A stretch of DNA of 64,000 nt from Burkholderia anthina (GCF_001547525.1 NZ_LNJP01000003.1:1240001-1304000), one strand, 5' to 3'. Positions 49,502-59,680 are shown, counted from the first letter of the stretch. Notes: generated by a model from the sequence alone, not told the origin. Numbers and translations: made by a program.

Positions 49502-50509
49502 ATGAAAGCGGTTGTCTATACACAGCATGGCCTGCCCGCGGACCATCCCGAGTCCCTTTTCGATGCCGAGGTGTCCAAGCCCGAAGCCGAGCCGCGCGAC
49601 TTGCTGGTCAAGGTCGACGCGATCGCCGTCAATCCCGTCGACACGAAGGTTCGTATGGGGTCGCCCACCGAGCAGCCGCGGATCCTGGGATGGGACGCCG
49701 TCGGAACCGTCGAGGCAATCGGAAGCAACGTTTCCATGTTCGCTCCGGGAGACAAGGTTTTCTTCGCGGGCTCGATCGCCCGGCCCGGCGCGTATGCGCA
49801 ATATGTTCTGGTCGACGAGCGTATTGCAGGCCGCAAGCCCGCGACGCTCTCCGATGCTCAAGCGGCAGCGTTGCCGCTTACGTCGCTGACGGCGTGGGAA
49901 CTGCTCTTTGATCGCCTCGGGATCGCCGAGGGCGCCGGTGCCGGCGATGCATTGCTGATCGTCGGTGCGGCCGGCGGCGTCGGCTCCATGCTGACGCAAC
50001 TGGCGCGTCAACTGACGGGGCTGCGTGTAATCGGGACGGCGTCTCGCCCCGAAACGCGCGCATGGGCGCAAGCGCTCGGTGCACACGACGTCATCGACCA
50101 TACGCAGCCGCTACTCGAAGGGCTGCGCCGCATCGGCGCCCCGCAAGTGCGCTACGTCGCCAGCCTCACTCAGACGGACGTCCATTATGCGCAGCTCGTC
50201 GAGGCGCTGGCGCCGCAGGGCCGACTTGCCGTGATCGACGACCCCGACACGCTGGACGCGATGCCGCTCAAACGCAAGTCGATTTCGCTTCATTGGGAAC
50301 TCATGTTCACACGATCGCTGTTCGAAACCGCGGACATGGTCAGGCAGCACGAAATCCTCGATCGCGTCTCCACCCTGATCGACGACGGTACGTTGCGCAC
50401 GACCATGGCCGATCACTTCGGAACCGTCAATGCCGAAAATCTCCGGCGCGCCCATGCCCTCATCGAGAGCGGTCGCGCGCGAGGAAAGATCGTGCTGGAA
50501 GGCTTCTGA
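49502..50509 (+). CDS. Zinc-binding alcohol dehydrogenase family / quinone oxidoreductase-like protein
   Basis: This 335-residue MDR-superfamily NADPH oxidoreductase has a GroES-like N-terminal half (VDAIAVNPVDTKVRMG ... GWDAVGTVEAIGSNV) and a Rossmann motif LIVGAAGGVGSMLTQLARQL at about residues 158-177. Structural zinc cysteines are missing, as in quinone-oxidoreductase (QOR/YhdH) relatives. It starts at the ATG at 49502. It is the first gene of a rightward run of redox genes. Confidence 0.9.
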   Translation: MKAVVYTQHGLPADHPESLFDAEVSKPEAEPRDLLVKVDAIAVNPVDTKVRMGSPTEQPRILGWDAVGTVEAIGSNVSMFAPGDKVFFAGSIARPGAYAQYVLVDERIAGRKPATLSDAQAAALPLTSLTAWELLFDRLGIAEGAGAGDALLIVGAAGGVGSMLTQLARQLTGLRVIGTASRPETRAWAQALGAHDVIDHTQPLLEGLRRIGAPQVRYVASLTQTDVHYAQLVEALAPQGRLAVIDDPDTLDAMPLKRKSISLHWELMFTRSLFETADMVRQHEILDRVSTLIDDGTLRTTMADHFGTVNAENLRRAHALIESGRARGKIVLEGF

Positions 50510-50571
50510 CGCACGCCGACGACGCCCTGTATCGCCATTCCGAACATGCTGGACAAGACCGGAGAACAAAC

Positions 50572-51795
50572 ATGCACTTCCCGCATCGACGCATCACGAG
50601 ATTCACTTCCCTCCGCCGGACCGCAACCGCACTGGCAGCCGGCTTGAGTTTCACGCTGCTGGTCAACCCCGTGTTGGCGCAACCGTCCGCGCCGGCAACG
50701 GCGCCGGCGGTTCAGGCGACCGACCGCACCATCGGCGCGATGGACACGGTGGCCACCTTTTCCGGCCCGATGCCCACCGGCGTGACGGTTGCCGAGAACG
50801 GCCGGATTTTCGTTAATTTCCCGCGCTGGGGCGACGCCGTGCCTTTCACCGTTGGCGAGTTGCGTGACGGCCGCGTCGTCGCCTATCCAAACGCCGAGAT
50901 CAACCATGCCGATGCGGCGCACCCGTCCACGCACTTCCTGAGTGTCCAAAGCGTCGTTGCCGACGGTCACGGCAAGCTCTGGGTTCTGGATACCGCCGCA
51001 CCGAACTTTTCGGAGCCGGTCGCGGGCGGCGCGAAGCTCGTCGCCATCGATCTCGCGACCAACCGCGTCGTCAAGACGATCGTGTTCCCCGCGAACGTGA
51101 TGCGCGCCCAGACCTATGTGAACGACATGCGCTTCGATTTTCGCATCGGAAAGGCCGGGGTCGCTTACGTGACCGACTCCTCGCTGTCGGGCATCGGCGG
51201 CCTGATCGTGATCGACCTCGACAGCGGAAAGGCGATACGCCGCCTGACCGGCGACGTGTCGACGTCGGCGGATCCTCGCTTCGTCCCGGTCGTCGAAGGC
51301 CAGTCGTTGAAAGTCCGCGACCCGAACGGGACCACCAAGCCCTTTTCCGTGGCGTCCGACGGCATCGCGCTCTCCGCGGACGGCCAGACCCTCTACTACT
51401 GCCCGCTGTCGAGCCGCCATCTCTACTCGATTCCGACCGCGATGCTGCGCGATCCGTCGATCAGCGACGCGCAACTGGCGGCCGCCGTGAAGGATCTCGG
51501 GGAGAAAGGGGCGTCCGACGGTCTTGCCAGCGACGCGAACGGCAATGTCTATGCCGGCGATTACGAGCACAACTCGATTCGCAAGCTCGAGCCGGGCGGC
51601 GAATGGCAGACGATCCTGCACGATCCGCGCGTGCTGTGGCCCGACACGCTGTCGGTCGGCCCGGACGGTTACCTCTACTTCACCGCGAACCAGCTTCACC
51701 GCCAACCGGTATTCCACGGCGGCAAGGACGAGCGCCAGAAGCCGTACGCATTGTTCCGCGTACGCATCGGCGCAGGTCCCGCACCGACCCGTTAA
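50572..51795 (+). CDS. Secreted major-royal-jelly/SMP-30-like beta-propeller protein
   Basis: This 407-residue protein has a signal peptide (basic start, hydrophobic ALAAGLSFTLLVNPVLAQ, cleavage near 37). Royal-jelly-type propeller repeats follow: GRIFVNFPRWGD, VVADGHGKLWVLDT, YVTDSSLSGIGGLIVIDL, SDGLASDANGNVYAGDYEHNSI. Bacterial relatives are annotated as L-dopachrome-tautomerase-related proteins; the reaction is unproven. It is periplasmic and is followed by a nitroreductase gene after 36 bp. Confidence 0.85.
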   Translation: MHFPHRRITRFTSLRRTATALAAGLSFTLLVNPVLAQPSAPATAPAVQATDRTIGAMDTVATFSGPMPTGVTVAENGRIFVNFPRWGDAVPFTVGELRDGRVVAYPNAEINHADAAHPSTHFLSVQSVVADGHGKLWVLDTAAPNFSEPVAGGAKLVAIDLATNRVVKTIVFPANVMRAQTYVNDMRFDFRIGKAGVAYVTDSSLSGIGGLIVIDLDSGKAIRRLTGDVSTSADPRFVPVVEGQSLKVRDPNGTTKPFSVASDGIALSADGQTLYYCPLSSRHLYSIPTAMLRDPSISDAQLAAAVKDLGEKGASDGLASDANGNVYAGDYEHNSIRKLEPGGEWQTILHDPRVLWPDTLSVGPDGYLYFTANQLHRQPVFHGGKDERQKPYALFRVRIGAGPAPTR

Positions 51796-51831
51796 TCCCT
51801 TTCGCCATCGCCGACAACCGGAGTCCCGCAC

Positions 51832-52485
51832 ATGAATCTCGCCGACGCCATTCATGCCCGCCATACCGTCAAAGCCTTCGAGGGCGGCAAGTCGCTTCCC
51901 GCCGCGCAGGTCGAAACATTGCTGTCGCTGCTTCACCAGTCGCCGTCCTCGGTGAATTCCCAACCGTGGCATTTCGTGGTGGCCGCGACACCGGAAGGCC
52001 GCGCGCGCATCGCGGCCGCCACAACGGGCGCCTACGCGTACAACGAGGCCAAGGTCGTCAATGCATCGCACGTCATCGCGATGTGCATGCGGACCGACAT
52101 GGACGACGAACACCTTCAGGCCATTCTGGAGCGCGAATCGGTGGATGGTCGATTCAAGACCGCCGAAATGCGCGCCGCGCAGAACAAGAGCCGCCGCTCG
52201 TACGTCGACATGCACAAATACGAGCTGCGCGATACGCCGCAATGGATGGAAAAGCAGGTCTATCTGGCGCTGGGCGGCCTGCTGCTCGGCGCGGCCGTCC
52301 TCGGCGTCGATGCAACGCCGATGGAAGGGTTCGACAGCCGCGCGCTCGATGCAAGCCTCGGCCTGCGCGAACGAGGCCTGACGAGCGTCGTCATCGTGTC
52401 CCTGGGTTTTCGCAGCGGCGACGACTTCAACGCGGATCTGCCCAAATCGCGGCTGCCGCGCGAACGGATATTCACATTCATCTGA
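51832..52485 (+). CDS. Oxygen-insensitive NAD(P)H nitroreductase, NfsB-like
   Basis: This 217-residue FMN flavoprotein starts LADAIHARHTVKAFEGGKSL, contains the FMN-binding SPSSVNSQPWHFVV (about residues 37-50), and ends with the PMEGFDSRALDA...LGLRERGLTSVVIVSLGFRS segment typical of NfsB/dihydropteridine reductase. It reduces nitroaromatics and quinones by two-electron steps. Length is normal. Confidence 0.92.
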   Translation: MNLADAIHARHTVKAFEGGKSLPAAQVETLLSLLHQSPSSVNSQPWHFVVAATPEGRARIAAATTGAYAYNEAKVVNASHVIAMCMRTDMDDEHLQAILERESVDGRFKTAEMRAAQNKSRRSYVDMHKYELRDTPQWMEKQVYLALGGLLLGAAVLGVDATPMEGFDSRALDASLGLRERGLTSVVIVSLGFRSGDDFNADLPKSRLPRERIFTFI

Positions 52486-52575
52486 TCACCCGAAGCAGGC
52501 TTGCCGCCCGCGCGGCAAGCGTTCCGAGCTACCGTTTCGCGCACGCTCGGCTGCACGACTTCGAGGAGCGTCATC

Positions 52576-53499
52576 ATGTCCGAGTTGATTCGGATGGACA
52601 CGCACGGCCGCACCGCGACCGTGCCCTCGTCCAGATATGGCGGTGCGCTGTTATTGGGCGCGGCGATTTTGTTGTGGGGTGCGAACTGGCCGGCGATGAA
52701 GCTCGGCCTGGCGCACGTCACACCGCTGTGGCTGTCGGCAGCAAGGTTCGCATCCGGGGCGCTGTGCCTGTTCGTCGTGCAAGCTGCGACCGGGACGCTG
52801 CGCTTGCCGAAGCGCGCCGACCTGCCGTTTCTCGCCAGCGTCGGCTTGCTTCAGATGTTGGCGTTCACCGCGATGAGCGCCGTCGCGCTGCACCACGTGA
52901 GCGCCGGCCGTTCCGCCGTGCTCGCCTATACGACGCCGATCTGGGTGACGCCCGTGTCGGTGCTGGCATTTCGCGAGCACCTGTCCGTGCGTAAAGCATT
53001 CGGCACGGCACTTGGCGTGGCCGGGGTCCTGCTGCTCTTCAATCCGCTCGATGTCGACTGGCACGATCGTCAGGCCGTTGTCGCACACGTCATGCTGCTC
53101 GGCGCGTCGCTGTGCTGGGCGGTCTGCATTCTTCATCTCCGGCATTTCCGCAGCGCGTCGAGCGCCTACGTGCTCGCGCCCTGGCAAATGCTCGTTGCCG
53201 CCGTACCGCTCGCCGTGCTCGCCAGAGTGCTCGAGGGACCCTACACGGGCGACGGCAGCCTCAGCCTGACGTCGGCACTGATCTACATCGGTCCCATTGC
53301 AACGGCATTTTGCTTCTGCGCGGTGAATGCCGCCAACACGCGCATGTCGAGCACGAGCATGGCGACGGCGATGTTAGGCGTTCCCGTCTTCGGCCTCATG
53401 ACGTCGGTCCTCTTTCTTCACGAGCATCTCACGATGGGACTCGCGGCAAGCGTCGTTCTCATCGTGGCCGGCATCGCGCTCTCTATCGCATCACGCTGA
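52576..53499 (+). CDS. EamA/RhaT family (DMT) transporter
   Basis: This 307-residue inner-membrane protein has ten predicted helices in two EamA repeats (LLLGAAILLWGANWPAMKLGL and the second half from about residue 160). It exports small metabolites; the substrate is unknown. It starts at the ATG at 52576 after GAGGAGCG. It lies in the middle of the redox gene run. Confidence 0.9.
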   Translation: MSELIRMDTHGRTATVPSSRYGGALLLGAAILLWGANWPAMKLGLAHVTPLWLSAARFASGALCLFVVQAATGTLRLPKRADLPFLASVGLLQMLAFTAMSAVALHHVSAGRSAVLAYTTPIWVTPVSVLAFREHLSVRKAFGTALGVAGVLLLFNPLDVDWHDRQAVVAHVMLLGASLCWAVCILHLRHFRSASSAYVLAPWQMLVAAVPLAVLARVLEGPYTGDGSLSLTSALIYIGPIATAFCFCAVNAANTRMSSTSMATAMLGVPVFGLMTSVLFLHEHLTMGLAASVVLIVAGIALSIASR

Positions 53500-53527
53500 C
53501 CTTGATTGTCTGAACCAGGAGAATGCC

Positions 53528-54289
53528 ATGGTCGATCTCGACCCGACTCAACCCAGACTCACGCTCGTTACCATCGACCTGTCGTTCCATCGCGCGGCCT
53601 CCGGCGTCGTGCGGCGGATACTGAACGAGCATGGCGTAACGGTCGACGAAATATTCGCACCGCACGAAGAAGCCTTCCGGATTCTGCGGGAAGGGCAAGC
53701 CGACATGCTGAGCAGCGCATGGCTCCCGAGCAGTCATAGTCTCTACCTCGCTCCGTTCGAGCAGGACGTGCACAAGATCACCGTCCTTTATCGGCCATAT
53801 GCATTGTGGGGCGTACCCGACTATGTGCCCGAAAGCGCGGTGAGCTCCATCTCCGATCTGAAACGGGCGGATGTCGCGTCACGGATGGTGAAGCGGATTC
53901 AGGGCATCAATCCCGGTGCGGGCATCAGCAGATTTTCCCGCGAAATCGTCGCGCAGTACGGCCTGGCGGACGCAGGGTATCACTTCGAAAACGGCACGCT
54001 CGACGATTGCGTACGCGCCTTCGAGGAGGCCGTCGCCGCACGCCGGTGGGTGGTGGTTCCGCTTTGGACTCCACAGTACCTTCACGAGCAATACACCATC
54101 CGCGAACTCAAGGACCCGAAGGGTCTGCTCGGCGGCACGGACGACGCCACGTTGATCGTCAGAAACGCGTCGCTTGACGCGATCCCGTTGGCCGCATTGT
54201 CCGAACTGCGCACTCTCAGCCTCGGCAATCGGGAAACGAGCCGTCTGGACCATGTCCTTTCACGCACCGGCTCGCCGCGAACGACCTGA
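53528..54289 (+). CDS. OpuAC-type (glycine-betaine-binding-like) protein without signal peptide
   Basis: This 253-residue protein matches the substrate-binding domain of glycine betaine/proline ABC systems: VTIDLSFHRAASGVVRRILNEHG, the HEEAFRILREGQADMLSSAWLPSSHSLY pocket region and WVVVPLWTPQYLHEQY with aromatic residues. It lacks a signal peptide and no ABC ATPase or permease is adjacent, so it is likely cytoplasmic with a sensing or unknown role. It starts at the ATG at 53528, 28 bp after the EamA gene. Confidence 0.85.
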   Translation: MVDLDPTQPRLTLVTIDLSFHRAASGVVRRILNEHGVTVDEIFAPHEEAFRILREGQADMLSSAWLPSSHSLYLAPFEQDVHKITVLYRPYALWGVPDYVPESAVSSISDLKRADVASRMVKRIQGINPGAGISRFSREIVAQYGLADAGYHFENGTLDDCVRAFEEAVAARRWVVVPLWTPQYLHEQYTIRELKDPKGLLGGTDDATLIVRNASLDAIPLAALSELRTLSLGNRETSRLDHVLSRTGSPRTT

Positions 54290-54584
54290 GGCGCCACGGG
54301 CGAGCACCGTCGGTGACGAACGCGTAGACGACGCGTATCGACCGAAACCGCCGCGACCGTCGACGGCCGTTATGCAGTTCGCGCGAACGAATATTCGGAG
54401 TAAGTGAAATGACTTTATGGGCGGAGCGCGTTGATCGACACGTCGCCTCGCCAATAAACTGCATCGCACTACATCGCAATCGCCGAGAAACAGAAGACTG
54501 AAACGAGCCGGCCGAGATGACGCAACCGGCTCGGCGTTTCCCGGCAGATGTCATTCACTTCGTAACCATCGACGGAACAACATC

Positions 54585-55385
54585 ATGACGCAAGCACACA
54601 AAGGCACCGCACTGATCACGGGCGCATCGTCGGGTATCGGTGCGGTCTATGCCGAACGACTCGCACGCCGCGGGTTCGATCTGATTCTCGTTGCACGCAA
54701 CAAGGATCGGCTCGACGCATTTGCGAAGCGCATTACCGACGACACGCAGCGCAGTGTCGAAGTGATCGCCGCGGACCTCGGCGATTCGCGCGCGCTGGCC
54801 GCCATCGAAGCGAAGCTGCGCACGGACGCGAGCATCACGCTGCTGGTGAACAATGCCGGTGTCGGCGCGCATAAGCCGCTGCTCGAAAGCGACGTCGACG
54901 CAATGACGCGCATGATCGATCTCAACGTCACGGCGCTGACGCGCCTCACCTATGCAGCAGCACCCGGCTTCGTCGCTCGCGGCCACGGCGCGATCATCAA
55001 CATCTCGTCCATCGTTGCGATCGGGCCCGAGCTGCTGAACGGCGTGTATGGCGGAAGCAAGGCATTCACGCTCGCGTTCACGCAGTCCCTTCATCACGAA
55101 CTGGCAGACAAGGGCGTGCAGGTTCAGGCCGTTCTCCCGGGCGCGACGGCGACGGAGTTCTGGGAGATTGGCGGGCTCCCGCTGGACAACCTCCCGAAGG
55201 AGATCGTCATGTCGGCTTCCGACATGGTCGACGCAGCGCTGACCGGCTTTGACCGTCAGGAACTCGTCACGATTCCATCCCTGCACGCAGGAGAAGAATG
55301 GGCCGCATACGACGCCGCCCGCCGCGTCATGATTCCCCATCTCTCGAGCAATACCCCCGCGGCGCGTTACGCCGTCGCGCATTAA
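54585..55385 (+). CDS. Short-chain dehydrogenase/reductase
   Basis: This 266-residue SDR has cofactor motif TGASSGIGAVYAERLARRG (residues 11-29), NNAGVGAH (about 86-93), and the catalytic Ser...Tyr-x3-Lys in ISSIVAIG...NGVYGGSKAF. It resembles DltE-like cytosolic oxidoreductases. It starts at the ATG at 54585 after a 295-bp gap that probably carries its own promoter. The substrate is unknown. Confidence 0.92.
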   Translation: MTQAHKGTALITGASSGIGAVYAERLARRGFDLILVARNKDRLDAFAKRITDDTQRSVEVIAADLGDSRALAAIEAKLRTDASITLLVNNAGVGAHKPLLESDVDAMTRMIDLNVTALTRLTYAAAPGFVARGHGAIINISSIVAIGPELLNGVYGGSKAFTLAFTQSLHHELADKGVQVQAVLPGATATEFWEIGGLPLDNLPKEIVMSASDMVDAALTGFDRQELVTIPSLHAGEEWAAYDAARRVMIPHLSSNTPAARYAVAH

Positions 55386-55441
55386 ACGCAGCAAACCTTT
55401 TTCGCAACCGCTCCAGTCGTCCATTCAAAGGAACTCCGATC

Positions 55442-56203
55442 ATGAAACTCACCGGAAACACTGTCTTCATCACCGGCGGCACGTCGGGTATCGGCCGCGC
55501 TTTCGCAGAAAACCTTCACAAGCGTGGCAACAAGGTCATTGTCGCGGGGCGTCGCAAGGCGTTGCTGGACGAGATCGCTCGGGCCAATCCGGGTATCGAC
55601 ACCGTGGAGCTGGACGTCGGCGACCCCACGCAGATCGAGCGTGTCGCGCGACAGCTGATCGCGGACTATCCGACGCTGAACGTCGTGATCAACAACGCGG
55701 GCATCATGCCGTTCGATGACGCCGGCGGTGCGCTGGACGACGCGCAAGCCGTCCGGCTCGTGAACACGAACCTGCTCGGGCCGGTGCGTGTCAGCGCCGC
55801 GCTCGTCGAACATCTGAAGGCGCAACCCGAGTCGTTCATCATCAACAACAGCTCCGTACTGGCATTCGTCCCGCTTGCCGCCACGGCGCTCTACTCCGCG
55901 ACGAAGGCGGCCATTCACTCGTACACGATGTCGCAACGCTTTGCGTTGCGCAATACGAGTGTCCGCGTGCTGGAAATCGCCCCGCCGTGGGTCGACACGG
56001 ATCTGATCCACAAGAGCGGTGATCCGCGAGCAATGCCGCTGGACGCCTTCATCGCCGAGACGATCCAGCGTCTCGAAACCGCGACGACGGAAGTCGTGGT
56101 CGAGATGGCGCAGCCGCTGCGGAACAACGTCGGCCCCGACGAGTATGCGTTCGTCGATCAGTTCAATCAGGCGCTCGTCGAGAACCCCATTCCGGTAGCC
56201 TGA
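55442..56203 (+). CDS. Short-chain dehydrogenase (DltE-like)
   Basis: This 253-residue SDR has cofactor motif ITGGTSGIGRAFAENLHKRG (residues 10-29), NNAGIMPF and catalytic SSVLAFVPLAATALYSATKAAIHSY (Ser, Tyr, Lys). It starts at the ATG at 55442, 56 bp after the first SDR and on the same strand. The two SDRs are related but clearly distinct, not a recent duplication. Confidence 0.92.
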   Translation: MKLTGNTVFITGGTSGIGRAFAENLHKRGNKVIVAGRRKALLDEIARANPGIDTVELDVGDPTQIERVARQLIADYPTLNVVINNAGIMPFDDAGGALDDAQAVRLVNTNLLGPVRVSAALVEHLKAQPESFIINNSSVLAFVPLAATALYSATKAAIHSYTMSQRFALRNTSVRVLEIAPPWVDTDLIHKSGDPRAMPLDAFIAETIQRLETATTEVVVEMAQPLRNNVGPDEYAFVDQFNQALVENPIPVA

Positions 56204-56306
56204 GCCGCCGCGAAGAAGGACTCCGGAAGGCGGCCCTGCGACGCCGCCTTCCGCCCCCCGCAATTCGATCACTCACCGAACGACAAACGACTTGAGGCTG
56301 ACAACA

Positions 56307-57740
56307 ATGTCCGACAAGAGCCTGACGACCGCCGCCGGCGCCCCCGTATCCGACAACCAGAACTCGATGACCGCCGGCGCGCGTGGCCCGGTCGTATTGC
56401 AGGACATGTGGCTCGTTGAAAAGCTGGCCCATTTCGACCGCGAGGTAATTCCCGAGCGTCGCGTACACGCAAAGGGGTCGGGCGCCTTCGGAACGCTGAA
56501 GGTCACGCACGACATCTCGCGCTACACGAAAGCCAAGGTCTTCGACCGGGTTGGCAAGGAAACGCCGATTTTCATGCGATTCTCGACGGTCGCGGGCGAG
56601 CGCGGCGCCGCCGACGCGGAGCGCGACGTGCGCGGTTTCTCGATCAAGTTCTACACGGAGGAAGGGAACTGGGACATCGTCGGCAACAACACGCCCGTGT
56701 TCTTCGTGCGGGATCCGCTCAAGTTTCCGGATTTCATCCACACGCAAAAGCGCGATCCGCGGACGAACATGCGCAACAACGTCGCGGTGTGGGATTTCTG
56801 GTCGCGCCATCCCGAGTCGCTGCATCAGGTCACGATCCTGATGAGCGATCGCGGCATCCCGAAGAACTACCGGCAAATGCACGGCTTCGGCTCGCACACG
56901 TTCTCATTCGTCAACGCGGCGAACGAACGCTTCTACGTGAAGTTCCATTTCAAGTCCGCACAAGGCATCGAAAACTATACGGATGCGGAAGCCGCTCGCG
57001 TGGTCGGTCAGGATCGCGAGTCCGCGCAGCGCGATCTCTACGAGGCGATCGAACACGGTAACTTCCCGAGATGGCATTTCCGCATCCAGGTGATGCCGGA
57101 AGCGGACGCATCGAAGGTGCCGTACAACCCGTTCGACATCACCAAAGTCTGGCCGCACAACGATTACCCGCTGATCGACGTCGGGACGATCGAGCTGAAC
57201 CGGAACCCCGAGAACTATTTCGCGGACGTCGAGCAGGCCGCGTTCACGCCGGCGAACGTCGTACCCGGAATCGGGTTTTCGCCGGACCGCTTGCTTCAGG
57301 GGCGCCTGTTTTCGTACGGCGACGCGCAGCGCTACCGGCTCGGCATCAATCATCACCAGATTCCCGTCAATGCGCCGCGCTGCCCGTTTCACTCGTTCCA
57401 TCGCGATGGCGCGATGCGTGTCGACGGCAACCTCGGCAGCACCGTGAACTACGAACCCAGCCGTCAAGGCGACTTCGCCGCGAATCCAGCAGCGGCCGAA
57501 CCGCCGGTGCAGGCAGGCACGGTCGACCGTTACGACCATCGTGACGATGACGACTATTACAGCCAGCCCCGCGCGCTGTTCCGTCTGTTCAGCGCCGACC
57601 AGAAGGAGAGACTGTTCGCCAACATCGGGCGGGCGATCAGCGGCGTCCCGCAGGACGTGGTCGACAGAGTGCTCGCCCATCTCGAGCGCATCGATCCGGC
57701 GTATGCCGCCGGCGTCCGTACTGCGATCTGGGCCGAGTAA
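56307..57740 (+). CDS. Catalase, small-subunit monofunctional haem type
   Basis: This 477-residue clade-3-like catalase has the active-site His in RVHAKGSG (about 53-60), the RFSTVAGERG motif, Asn in NNTPVFFVRD, and the haem-ligand Tyr in RLFSYGDAQRYRLG (about 336-349). No signal peptide is present, so it is cytosolic. It converts hydrogen peroxide to water and oxygen. It lies within a redox gene run, consistent with peroxide or electrophile stress. It starts at the ATG at 56307. Confidence 0.95.
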   Translation: MSDKSLTTAAGAPVSDNQNSMTAGARGPVVLQDMWLVEKLAHFDREVIPERRVHAKGSGAFGTLKVTHDISRYTKAKVFDRVGKETPIFMRFSTVAGERGAADAERDVRGFSIKFYTEEGNWDIVGNNTPVFFVRDPLKFPDFIHTQKRDPRTNMRNNVAVWDFWSRHPESLHQVTILMSDRGIPKNYRQMHGFGSHTFSFVNAANERFYVKFHFKSAQGIENYTDAEAARVVGQDRESAQRDLYEAIEHGNFPRWHFRIQVMPEADASKVPYNPFDITKVWPHNDYPLIDVGTIELNRNPENYFADVEQAAFTPANVVPGIGFSPDRLLQGRLFSYGDAQRYRLGINHHQIPVNAPRCPFHSFHRDGAMRVDGNLGSTVNYEPSRQGDFAANPAAAEPPVQAGTVDRYDHRDDDDYYSQPRALFRLFSADQKERLFANIGRAISGVPQDVVDRVLAHLERIDPAYAAGVRTAIWAE

Positions 57741-57816
57741 GCCGGCGTGCGCGCGCCGAGCGGACGTCGCGCGTCGATCTCGCGGATTCGTCTGTCTTTA
57801 ATCAAGGAGTAACGTT

Positions 57817-59181
57817 ATGGAAAGCGCGAAGCAATACGAATATCTGTTCCTCGGCGGCGGCAAGGGCGGAAAATCCCTGGCGATGGACCTCGCCCGAAGC
57901 GGCAAGCGCGTCGCCATCATCGAACGCGGCATGATCGGCGGTTCATGCATCAACGTCGCGTGCATCCCCAGCAAGACGTTGATTCAGAACGCGCGCAACA
58001 TGCATGCGTGGCGAGCGGCGTCCGCCGACGCGCACCATCTTGCAGACATGGCGGGCGTGCATGCGAACGTCCGCGCAGTCGTCGACGGCATGGTGGATAT
58101 CAACCGCCGCGCTTTCGAACAGTCGGGCCTCGATCTCGTGATCGGTTCCGGTCGGTTCGTCGCGCCGCGACGCATCCTCGTTCGGGCCGGCGACGGCTCC
58201 GAACAGCTGTTCGAAGGCGAGAACGTCTATATCAACACGGGCACCGTGGCGGCGGTTCCGGACGTGCCCGGCCTGCGTGATTCGAGCCCGCTCACACACG
58301 TTGAAGCGCTGAACCTCGACGTGCTGCCGAAAAAGCTCATCGTGATCGGCGGCGGCTACATCGGCCTGGAGATGGCCCAGGCGTTTCGGCGCCTCGGCAG
58401 CGAGGTCGCACTCATTCACGACGCACCGCGGGTCGCCATTCGCGAGGACGAGGACGTCAGCGTCGAAATCCAGCGCGCGTTCGAGGACGACGGCATCTCG
58501 CTGCATCTGTCTGCCCGGATTACCGGCGTAACCGGGCGGTCGGGTACGGGCGTCACGGTCAAGCTCGACGACGGCACATCGATCGACGGCAGTCATCTGC
58601 TCGTCGCGGCAGGCCGGCGGCCGGTCACCGACGACATCGGCCTGGATCTGGCAGGCGTCGATCGCGACGAGCGGGGCTTCATCAAGGTCGACGACGCGCT
58701 CGCGACCACCGCTGAACGAACGTGGGCGATCGGCGAGGTCGCCGGCACGCCGATGTTCACGCACGCGTCGTTCGACGACTATCGCGTACTGAAGGCCGGT
58801 ATCGAACGGCGGGCAGGCAGCACGGCAGCGCGCATCATTCCGTACGCGTTGTTCACCGATCCGGAACTGGGGCGCATCGGCCTGAACGAAGCGGACGCCA
58901 AGGCGCGCAACACGCCCGTCATCGTCGCGAAATTGCCGATGGCGGCCGTGCCGAGAGCCCGCACCAACGGAACGACGCGAGGCTTCATGAAGGCACTCGT
59001 GGCGCCCGAAACCGGACAGATCCTGGGCTTCACGATGGTCGGCTCGGGGGCGGGCGAAGTGATGTCGGTCGTGCAAATGGCAATGATCGGCAACCTGCCG
59101 TACACGTCCGTGCGCGACGCCATCATCGCCCACCCGCTTCTCGCCGAGGGCCTCAATCTGCTCTTCGCCACCATTAAATAA
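57817..59181 (+). CDS. Pyridine-nucleotide-disulfide oxidoreductase (mercuric-reductase-like)
   Basis: This 454-residue FAD/NAD(P) enzyme has FAD motif FLGGGKGGKSLAMDLA (about 11-26) and the redox-active disulfide GGSCINVACIPSK (Cys44, Cys49). The NAD motif is VIGGGYIGLEMAQAF (about 174-188) and the C-terminal interface domain is HPLLAEGLN. It lacks the MerA N-terminal HMA domain and C-terminal vicinal cysteines, so it is not a mercury reductase; related enzymes reduce disulfides or reactive sulfur/chlorine products. It is adjacent to catalase. Confidence 0.92.
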   Translation: MESAKQYEYLFLGGGKGGKSLAMDLARSGKRVAIIERGMIGGSCINVACIPSKTLIQNARNMHAWRAASADAHHLADMAGVHANVRAVVDGMVDINRRAFEQSGLDLVIGSGRFVAPRRILVRAGDGSEQLFEGENVYINTGTVAAVPDVPGLRDSSPLTHVEALNLDVLPKKLIVIGGGYIGLEMAQAFRRLGSEVALIHDAPRVAIREDEDVSVEIQRAFEDDGISLHLSARITGVTGRSGTGVTVKLDDGTSIDGSHLLVAAGRRPVTDDIGLDLAGVDRDERGFIKVDDALATTAERTWAIGEVAGTPMFTHASFDDYRVLKAGIERRAGSTAARIIPYALFTDPELGRIGLNEADAKARNTPVIVAKLPMAAVPRARTNGTTRGFMKALVAPETGQILGFTMVGSGAGEVMSVVQMAMIGNLPYTSVRDAIIAHPLLAEGLNLLFATIK

Positions 59182-59680
59182 GCGAGTGCCTTTGCCGTTT
59201 GCCTGGCTTGCCCCACCGAACGCGGGGCCAGCCCGATGCTCGTGCCGCCACGACGCGCTTTGCGTCGCGGCGGCTTTCGCGCTTCCAATTCAGTCGTCGC
59301 CGCCACGATAAAAATGCTGACAGCCGCTCTCCTGCGATCGACACTATCCGGTAAAATCTCCGGACGAGTTCGAATCGCGCAACGCCAGCCCGTCATGTGC
59401 CGCACGGGCAGCTCCGCGATCGCGGGCCCTGAGAAAAATATGCCTTCGTCAACACCGGCGTCCCGGTCCGAACGCCTCGAGTGAACGATGGGCAAAGTCG
59501 CCGTTCTTCCACCTCATCCAGCATTGCCTGCGCCTCGTTACCGACGCGAACGAAGTGCGGGCACGGCCGTGCGTCGTGGAGTGGATACATGAATTGCTGC
59601 TGGCATCCGATATCGACGATCACTGGCGTCGATGTCGACACATTTGTGCGGCCTTGCTCGCCGAGCAACGGGGGAACCTC
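59182..59680. other. Non-coding region upstream of the MFS gene
   Basis: No gene is supported in 499 bp. The MFS frame stays open upstream to 59555, but the extra residues look non-coding and no site precedes that start. The promoter of the MFS gene probably lies in the AT-richer part near 59300-59400. Confidence 0.45.

Noticed and set aside
57817..59181. Mercuric reductase
   Set aside because: The redox disulfide is present, but the N-terminal metal-binding domain and C-terminal cysteine pair are missing and there are no other mer genes.
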